Of a stretch of 64,000 nt of DNA, positions 48,601 to 58,000 are shown piece after piece. The stretch spans positions 186,001 through 250,000 of the IMG/VR virus record IMGVR_UViG_3300032315_001715. One strand, written 5' to 3'. A program made the position numbers and the translations under genes. The DNA comes from a virus. Each line of letters starts with the position of its first letter. Position 1 is the first letter of the stretch. Below the pieces are notes generated by a model. That model saw only the letters and a list, made by a program, of their open reading frames with translations, made no database searches and had not been told where the DNA came from.

Positions 48601-49004
48601 ATCAGATGGTATGGCATCCGGTTAGATACAAGGTTCTGTTTGGTAGCCAAGCAGAACAGGAACTGCAAGCCAAGTTCAAGGTCGTTAAAACACCCGGTAC
48701 CACGGTAACCGACAACGAGGTGAAAAGCCTGGTCATTGCTGCGGTAAATGATTATTTTAGCCTGTCCAACTGGGATTTTGGCCAAAGTTTCTACTTTACT
48801 GAGCTTGCGGCTTATATACATCAGAGATTGGCTACCATAGTTGGTTCGGTGGTGATCACTCCCTTGAATGCACAGGCAAAATTTGGAGATCTTTTTGAAA
48901 TCACCTGTAATGCTGATGAGGTTTTCATCAGCAGCGCACGAGTGACCGATGTTCAGATAGTACCAGCACTAACAGAAACGGTTCTAGGAATAACAAATGG
49001 TTGA
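45624..49004 (+). CDS. gp6: Baseplate wedge protein gp6
   Basis: A 1126-aa protein. The N-terminus (YDFETIRSAMVDYVRLNYPEDFNDWIESSEFVALIDLLAYLGQ) and the C-terminal half (DNEVKSLVIAAVNDYFSLSNWDFGQSFYFTELAAYIHQRL) are the signature parts of gp6/J-type baseplate proteins. It builds the iris-like ring of the wedge. It is much longer than T4 gp6 (660 aa) owing to beta-rich inserts in the middle. AAGGAAAG precedes the ATG. Its stop overlaps the next gene by 8 nt. Confidence 0.9.
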   Translation: MATTQQVRQSQLFAGEDWRVIYTAFTQVNFNAYDFETIRSAMVDYVRLNYPEDFNDWIESSEFVALIDLLAYLGQSLAFRMDLNTRENFLDTATRRESVFRLARMLSYQPQRSIPASGLLKITTTITNQSIYDSYGNNLQNVQIIWNDQNNADWFEQFILVINATLNATNTFGDPAKSGIVQGVPTELYQMNNTSIPTGVVPFTASVAGNNLSMELANVSFDEGSITNLANSGSFYEIDPDPLNSWSIVYRNDGNGYSSPNSGFFLYFKQGNMQFKDYQCSLPVPNRVIDVNADGVNQTDVWVQNIDTTGLVNKKWKKVPAINGYNVIYNSLDKGERDIFSVISRDNNGNDQVSIRFADGNFGNVPIGVIRVWYRTSNNLTYQIRPSDISNQTFAFSYVDNLNNVWNVAFTTNLSYTVNNAQGTESNFRIAQNAPQIYYTQDRMVNGEDYNLFPLQDGRVLKNKAVNRIYSGQSRYLDVTDPTGSYNDLNVFGTDGILYSENDLNMRDVVTSPGINYTVVVNTQIQPLLNGSLGNQTQALELKNFYYYNYPRVAIPAGYTWKTITSLTKSTTGAFFDQSTAVPLGSYASTQSAWHYVSQGSLMKFSSGKQASVVGIIGNGTGVGLTGKLVTNQGAVTLSNLINTGDIPVSVIAAFRTTLTTSEVSNIASALGTKQTFGIRYDSGDMVWKIISPDNLSSSDTFSLDFAGDTSSMNKDASWLVKVIWTGSGWRIYTRSMRYIFESVRQNRFYFENTKKVYDPNTSSAKLDYISVLSINPDPITGLALGKDYQWQITGQQIYPDGYADPRSVRLTMWEGNNFGIPDDPEEFNEIVDPSVSPEKMVFWQRITSSDGYQYWQPIDIPISRIYLNPSLIPPTNSTNPAWKEGDIAYVISTQSFFRYSKSMLYNVTNEYRMRIGRKNISFLWKHYAPSEQRINPAVMNLIDMYVLTSAYNTDVRNWIATNGSTTTIPQPPTSADLKADFIDLEAYKQMTDQMVWHPVRYKVLFGSQAEQELQAKFKVVKTPGTTVTDNEVKSLVIAAVNDYFSLSNWDFGQSFYFTELAAYIHQRLATIVGSVVITPLNAQAKFGDLFEITCNADEVFISSARVTDVQIVPALTETVLGITNG

Positions 49005-52000
49005 TAAGCGTCGAACTATTGAGCTCCTTCCAGGGCATCTACGTACTGAAACACTTACCAAGGTATTTGCGGCCACGGTTGATCATCTTTTTCAACCGGA
49101 AAGTGTTGAGTTTTTAACCGGGTATGTTGGTAATAGACCAGCATGGTACGATCCAGTTAAGGATTTTTACATCGGTGAGCCTACCAAGAATCGCGCGGAT
49201 TATCAATTTTCACCGACGATCGTTAGCAAGGATTACCAGAGCGGATTGCTGACCAATGCATTGTTTTACGAGGATCTACTGGGTCAGTTGCGATTTCAAG
49301 GCGCACTGGTTGATAATCATAATCGATTGTTTGAACAGGAATACTACTCGTGGAGTCCTCCGATAGATGCTGATAAGTTTGTTAACTTTTATAACTACTA
49401 TTGGTTACCATACGGCCCGGCGGCAATTGAATTGCTAGACACAACTGATCTTCTAAATGATGTGGTTGATGCCCTTAACTACACTTATACCGGAACGATA
49501 AAGTACGAGTCGACCGGCGAAGTGGTCGAGACTACATTACCGTTTACCACTGGAATGAAAATCGTACCTCGGGCAGATCGAACTGATTCGATCAATGGTC
49601 GAGAATTTATCATTGAGCTTGTTGGTCAAGGGATACAGCTTGTTGAGATATTTTCACTGGCAAACCCAGGATGGGATTTAACTTCGTGGGATACGTCCAG
49701 CTGGGGCGGAGACGATTCACTTGAATACAAGCAATACATAACCATCAATCGAGCTAGCAAGGATGGAAATCAATGGAGTTCGACCAATAGATGGTTCCAC
49801 GTTGATGTTATCAAGTTCAGCAAGGAAGTCAATCCAGATCCGTATCAACAACAAGCCCGTCGCCCTATCATTGAGTTTGACAGCAACATCAATTTGTACA
49901 AGTACGGTTTTCGAAACCAAGGATCGGTGGATCTTGTTGATACTACCAATGGCGATTTCCTGGGATCTATCGTTGGGCAGCCATCGTGGTCTATCGACGG
50001 TGTTCCTCTGCGCGACGGTATGCGAGTGTTGCCACTGGCCGATGAAAATCTCAATACCAACGGAAAGATATATGAGGTATCGGGACAGATCGCCGGGGCA
50101 ATTGAGCTCACTGTTGTTCAATTGAATGGCGATCAAAACGGATCTCCGATGTACGGTGATCGAGTTAACGTTAAGTTTGGCGCCCTACAGGGATATAATC
50201 TCTATTATGATGGAATGAATTGGTCGTCATCTGGCCAGCAAAAACAGGGCACGACGATACCTCCGTTATTCATACTGTATGACATCAACGGCAATGCAAT
50301 GGACGATCCTAGCATTTATCCGTCGAGCACATTTGCTGGCAGCCATGTGTTTGGATATACGTTGGATCAGAATTCATCCTTCGATTCGGAGCTTGGGATT
50401 AATGCCAAGCTCGACCAGTTCGGTGATTATGTTTTTATCAACAATTTAGCATCAGACACCGTAAACTACATCAGCGATAATCGCCAGCAGACCTATAGCG
50501 GTTATCTGTTTGCCGGTATCGGCGACGATCAGTTTTCGAACTCGTGGTATTCTGCCCCCACATCAAGCAGGCAATACATCGTTAACGAATTTGTTGTAAC
50601 CAGAAATCAAGCTGAATATCGCATCGATCAGACCCCGGCTGTGCAGATACCAAATACCCTGCCGACCATAATGGTATATTCAATAACGCCAAATGGCACC
50701 CAAACTGAACTGAGAAACGGCAGTGACTACTTGGTTAGTGGAAATATAGTATCGATAATTTCGTCGATCATACCAGGATCAAGATTGATAGTTAAAAGCT
50801 GGAACAGCACCGCACCGTCAGAACTAATTGGATATTACGAAATTCCGCTCAATTTACGCGCAAATCCGAACAACGATGAAATCGTGTCAACCACTCGTAG
50901 CCAATTTTTGCAACAGTTCATCGATATTATCAGCAACCAAACAGGTCTTACCGGCACAACTCTTGGTAGCAACAACTATCGAGATACTGCAAAAAATCGT
51001 GGGCTAGGTCTGTCGATATTACAACACCGTGCTCCGATGATCAAGCTTGCTCTGATGAACACCATTCGTATCAACGATGCAACATCAACACAAGGGCCAG
51101 CCGATCCGATAGCAGCGATGCAGTTTGCACAGAGATCGTATCAAAGATTTTACAATCGATTCCTGCAAGCGTTGTTTAGCCAGTCGACTAAGCAGGGATT
51201 CTCAGCGTCCTCCTCTGGATCGTGCGATCCTTATGTGGTCGCACAATGGGTCTCTTCCGCCCTGGCACAAATCAATGTTGGGAAGACCCAAGCAAGCCCG
51301 TGGGCTAATAGTGGTCCAGATGGTATGCCCGGATCATATTGCTCGATGAAAAGCTCGTCTCCGACCTATGTTCCGGCATCGCCTGCTCGATTGGGACTAA
51401 CTCCGGTTTATCAGCCGGTTGTTTATCTAGACTCGTGGACCTATACAGATACTAGATTGGTGATACAAACACACGACGGTGCGCGCATCGTCATGGTGAA
51501 CGATCAAGGTGAACAGCTAGGTACGTTTGTTCATGGACAAACCTCGACGACAAATCCAGAAGAATTGACCAACCCGGTTGCAGCAGCATGGTTGAAATTT
51601 GAGCTAGATTTGTACAACGGGCTTCCAACCGGATATCGAGATCCAGACGCTGCACTGGTATTTGATACCAGGGAATACATGCCAGGAAAATGGCGCTCTA
51701 GCGACTACAGCCGCAGTGAGACCTTGCGGCTCCAACGATCATTCTTTGATAAATGGACGATCAACGGCCAGATCGAGTTTAGGGCGAATACAGGATACGA
51801 TACAACCAATCAATTTTCTTACAACTATCGAAGTGTTCTCGATCTCAATGGCCAAGCGGTGCCTGGTCATTGGCAAGGGATCTATCGATGGTTTTACGAT
51901 ACTGATCGACCAAATACACATCCATGGGAAATGCTCGGGTTTACCCAAAAGCCGGCTTGGTGGGATGCACAGTACGGGTCGTCTCCGTACACTCGAGGTA

Positions 52001-55000
52001 ACACTGCATTGTGGGAAGATCTTCGAGATGGCATCATCAGGCAAGGCGCACGTGCCGGTCAACATCAAGCATGGGCTCGCCCAGGTCTGATGAGTTCAAT
52101 ACCAGTTGATGATCAAGGAAATCTACTGCCTCCTTATGCAGCTGGTTGTGTGGCATCTATACCAGATGTGTATTCGTCTAGATCTGAATGGATATTTGGT
52201 GATGGCTCACCGGTTGAGAGCGCATGGACATATTCTCAGGACTATTCCTTTGTAATCTCTCAGGTTAGCTATCTCATGAAGCCGGCTCGATTCGTTGAAT
52301 ACACCTGGGATTCACTGCGAACCGTTGACTCGTTCGCTAATACATCAAGTTCACAATGGCTGTACATTGATACCAATTCTCGCCGCGGTAGCAATGAGTT
52401 TTATGTACACAGGGAGAAACCAAACACCCTGTCGATAGGTGTTACCATACCAAACGAAAGCGATCTTTCTTATTTTGGTAGCTGTGGATTCCAGCACTGG
52501 ATATCCGAATACCTTGTTAGCCAAGGATTAGATGTTACTAACTATTTTGGTAATCTCATCAGGGGAGGTAACGTACAGCTTGCCCAACGAATGGCAGGCT
52601 ACATCAACAGCAATAGCCTTAGAGTAACCGTGGACAGTTTTGGAGATCTTGGATACAATAGCCAGATAGTTCCAAATGAAAACATCAATACATACCTCTA
52701 CAAAAGCACCAGCATCGGAGAAAGCATCTATAGCGGCGTGGTCGTCGAGCAGGTAAAGAACGGATGGCGGGTTTACGGATATGATCCGGTTGGTCAGATC
52801 TTCACCATCATACCTAGCAATACCAATGGTGCAAAAAATTCAATAGTGATTGGTAATCAAAAGGCAATCGAATACAAGATTGGATTACCAACAACATCCT
52901 ACGTGCCATACGGTAAGGTGTTTTCCACTAGGCAAGATGTTTACGACTTTTTGATCAGCTATGGTAGATGGTTGACTGATCAAGGGTGGGTCTTTGATCA
53001 ATACAGCGAAGATGCAAACGTTGTATTGAACTGGAGCCAAAGCGCCAAGGAATTTTTGTTTTGGAGCCAAGGTTCCTGGGACAACGGTACGTTTATTACA
53101 CTGAGTCCAAGTGCTGACAGCGTAAGATTTTTTCAGCAATATGGTAATATACAATATGTTAACGGGATAACGGCAGGGACCTATCCGATCGTGGACAGGG
53201 CTGGATCTCCGGTACAACCTCAAAACGTTACGATTATCAGGGATGAGGGTGCTATTACCGTTAAACCAAATAACTCTCAGGGAATCTACGGTCTTCGACT
53301 TTATAGAACAACGCTCGAACATGCGGTATTTTTTGATAACATCACGGCCTTTGGAGATATAGTATATCAGCCTTTGTATAATCTCAGGCAGGAACGTGTT
53401 AAGATATATGCATACAGGACCAATGATTGGAATGGGCGAGTTGATGCTCCCGGGTATTTCCTGACCCAGAATGCCAACACGGGTACGTGGAGCATGACAA
53501 CCAATCTTGAAACCACGGCTAATGATGTACGCAAGTATTTCAACATTGACCAACCGAAGAATTATAACGAAATTAATCCGATAAATGGTGCGATCGTACA
53601 AAAGACCACCGAACTCGGTGTGGTCGATCGAACCGATATCAGAAATCTTGCAAAGCATCTGATCGGTTATCAGGATCGGGTTTACATGCAAAATCTCTTG
53701 CTAGAGGATGCCACGCAGTTTGAGTTTTATCAGGGATTCATTAGGCAAAAAGGTACCAGAAGCACCATTGATAGGCTGCTTCGCAATACCTCGATAATAC
53801 CGGCTGACAGTTCTTTTAATTACTATGAGGAATGGTTGATACGTACCGGATGGTATGGTGCAACCAGCCTTAACAACGTCATTGAATACAGATTACCACA
53901 GGCAAAGGTCGTCAACGATCCGCAGTGGATTAGGCTGTTTAGTACCAGTGACAGTGACTACAGCGGTGATCAGGTTCTTGACATAGTGCCTGGCGATCCG
54001 TTGATAGTAACACCTCCTGAAAGTTATCAAGATCGCCTATTTGCGCTGAGAACCAGCTATGCTATTAATCCACAAACTGATCTACCAACCGCCGGCTATG
54101 CCATGCTTGGTGAGACCACTTGGTTTGTAACAAACACAGCCGGATTGTTTAGTTTGTATTCTGATAGGCGCTCACAACTAATACCGCTGCAAGAACGCGA
54201 CACGGTATGGCAATTTATCAACAATACCGGAGGCTGGAACGCTTGGATATTAACCAAGGCGGTAAGCCAAATTGATATCACCATACCTAGCCAGGTTAAT
54301 GACACGCCTACTATCATTACAACCATTGCTGAGCACGGATTGCTTGATGGTGATATAGTAGTCATATATGGCGTTTTTGGATTAGCAATACTAAATGGTA
54401 CCTATGTGATCAGCGGTGTGACGCCAAAGACCTTTCAGATACCAGTTACTACCTTTGAACAGGGTATAGGCGGAACGATATTAGTTTATCGACCAATGAG
54501 ATTTGCCACGATATTTGATCGAGATAGCGGCGAGCCACCAGGAGGTTGGATGGACGGCGACATCGTTTATGTCGACGAGGGAGGAATCGTTCCAGGAGCA
54601 TGGACGGTCTACACAAGAAGCTTTAATAAGTGGTATCCATATCGGCAACAGGAATACCGAGTGGCAGCTAGCCAGATGGTTGAATCTCGGTTGTATGATT
54701 CTGATAGCAAGGCACTGATTTCGTTGGTTGGATACCATGATCCGATACAGGGTCGTATTTCTGGTAAGGCTGATGCTGAAATCAGCTACAAGACTGATTT
54801 CGATCCGGCCAAGTATAACAAAGGAAATTCAAGTGGCTACGCACTAAGCGAAAGCGAGGCATGGAGCAGCGCCCAGCTCGGCGAGGTGTGGTGGGATCTT
54901 TCAACGGCGAGGTATATTGATTATGGCATCGGAGATGAACAATACAGGATACAACATTGGGGAAAGATCGCCCCTGGAACAAGTGTTGACGTGTATGAAT

Positions 55001-58000
55001 GGATACGAAGCCCTATACCGCCTTCAGATTGGGCTAGTTATGCTGCGCAAGGCGAAAGCATCTCAGATGGAAGCAGAACTTTTATCCCTACAGGAAGTAT
55101 CAGAAATCCTACAAATCCGAGCTGGTCAGAGATAGTCGAATACGGCTCCGGTGGTTCTGCGACGACATATTACTATTTCTGGGTAAAAAATAGCTCGATG
55201 GCACCCTGGTCTCCCACGAGGAAACTAACGACCATAAACATTTCGACCCTAATACAAAATCCAGATTCTGACGATATGCCGTGGTATGCTGCTGTGAGCA
55301 GCCGAAGCATTGTGATGGGTAATGTTCAGCGGCTGTTGAATGCTAATCGTCTCATACATCAGATAACGTACTCGTCAACTCCGAACGAAAACAACACGTT
55401 TGGCGAGTGGGAACTGATACGCGAAGGCGATCCAATGAGCCCCATTAACGATACAGCATGGGGTAAGCTGAAAAGCAGCCTAACAACCATTGACGGTCTA
55501 AACAACGATGTACCGGATTACCATCTTCCGGAAATGCAAAAATACGGTACGATGGTACGTCCTCGCCAGACCTGGTTTGAAAACAGGGAAGCTGCTAGCA
55601 AGGTGTTTGTTAACGCATTTAACACGCTTATAAGCATAAGCTTGACTCCAATGGTCGACAACCCTGCGATGACCGGTTGGAAGATCTATTTTGAGGCGGC
55701 GGAACCAATTCCGCCCCAAGCCGGCAACTGGGACTATCGTGTTACGGATCTTGGGCAGCGGGATGCACTAATTGGTGCTATATTGCCGGGGCAAGTGGTA
55801 TTAGTGGACCCGGTGTCTGCTACCGGTAATCTATGGACCATGTGGGTGTATCAACCCGGATCGTCGCCTTGGACGATGATTAGGAAACAAGCATATAACA
55901 CCAACAACTACTGGAATTATGTCGATTGGTATCTAGTTGGATATGGTCCAAATACCAACATTAACTACACCGTAGCAACCATTGGTGAACTAAGCACGAT
56001 AGACAACCCATCTGTCGGAAAGACCGTCCGTGTGCTTGACAACGGCAGCAACAAATGGCAGATCTTCGCATGGAACGGCGAATGGCGATTGGTTGGTCAA
56101 CAAGACGGCAGTATCGAGGTTCTTTCCCAGATCTATACATGGGCAGAAACACTTGGTGGATTTGATGATCTTGCGTTTGATAGCACCATGTTTGATCCAA
56201 CTGCTTCTATTGAGTTTGGTAATGTTATTGATGGTATCACGAATGCCATTTATCCCGAGCCAGATTCAATTGAGATGAATAGCTTGTTCTTCTCGATGCT
56301 CAGCTACGTTGTATCAGAACAAGGACAGGTTGATTGGTTGGTTAAGACCAGTAACATTGTCCTAAAAGGATTTGATCAATCTCTCACAACATCAAAGCTT
56401 CTGGCCGCTGACAACATTAACAGCATTATTGGGTTCGTTAACGAGGCTAAACCGTACCATTCCAAGGTCAGGGAGTTTGTTTCTGGCAAGAAATCGGATG
56501 ATCTAGCAAGCCTCAATATCATTGACTTTGATTACCCACCCGGACTTCCATATGATGTAATACCAGACGAAGGAACCGTTGAACGTATCTACTACGATAC
56601 CTACCAGTCTTGGGCCAATAATTATCTGACCAATCCGGAATTGGTTAGAAAGCTTACTACCACATTGATTTTCGATAGGATCAGCACGCCAAGTCTTAGG
56701 AAAGGCTGGGGTCGCATTTGGGCGGTGTTTGGTTGGGACGACAGCTATGGACAGAATTTTGGTGCCATAGATCGCATCGACGAATATTACGAACCAACAC
56801 CTGGTATGATACCGAAGATCATTGAAGATCTAATGGGCGGTGTTACGTATAAAGGTTACCGCTTAAATGCTCTTGGATTTAATGTGGAAACTGGCTGGGG
56901 TATTGGACCTTGGGGAGGTCTCCTTGGATGGGATCCAGATCCTCTTGCGGTTGAAAGCTATCTTGATCAAATCATACAGGGTGGAGATGCACCGACATAC
57001 GACGTTGGTGTAGGCAATGGTATCACTCGTAACTTCCCCATCGTTCGAGATGTTACTAACCCACACAACATAGTTGTTTGGAGTGACGGAAGCCTTCGGA
57101 CCTACGGAATTGACTGGATCGTACCGACATACGCGCAGAGCGCAACGGTTGTTGACGGCGGCAGTGGTTATTCGATTGGTGACCAGCTTGACCTAATTGC
57201 AGGTAACGGCATAGCTGCTGCTAGGCTGCGAGTAACAGCGGTTGATCATGGTATGATTACCGCTGTTGAAATAGTTGGACGAGGTTCATATTCAACGGTT
57301 CTTAGAGGACCGTATTTGGCACAGTATCCTTTTGCATATCCGGGTACTGGTAGCAATGCACAGTTCGGTGTTAATTGGTTTTGTAATAACATTGAGTTTG
57401 CCACAGCACCAGACAGCAGCAGTGTTGCTAATATATTCATGTTGTATGTCGGTACGACATTTGGTCCGGCTCCAGAAGGCAGCAGTGACACGATATATGA
57501 CGGTAATGAATTCATACAACCATTCGTTGATGACAATCATCCGGAAGAACTCTATCCGTTCCGTGCAAGAGATGCCGTCATGATGGATGTCATGACCAGG
57601 CGCGCTGGCGGCCAGCCATTGATAAACGTCGGGGTTTACACAACTGACGGTATAACTGACCAATATGACCTATCAATCGTACCCCAGGATGACGATGCGG
57701 TCATGGCATATCTAGACGGGCAACCGTTGGTTGCCGGGTTAGCCGGTGATTTTGTGATCAACTATGATACCAGACGAATGGTGTTCCTATCAACTCCGCT
57801 GAGCGATAAGATCTTGCATGTTTTTGTCATCGGTACCGGCGGTAGCAGCAGGCTTGCGGGCGAAGCGTATGTAGCATCTCCGGGAATCGGTTATCTACCA
57901 GGAGACGTTGTAACGCTTGACAGCGAGATTGGACAGGTACCAGCTAGCGTGCAGATATCAACCGTAACCGCGGTATCGATCTCGATAACATCGCCTGGCA

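Noticed and set aside
52885-53691. 268-codon minus-strand open frame inside the giant gene
   Set aside because: Shadow of the plus-strand coding frame; no ribosome site or promoter, and it interrupts nothing.
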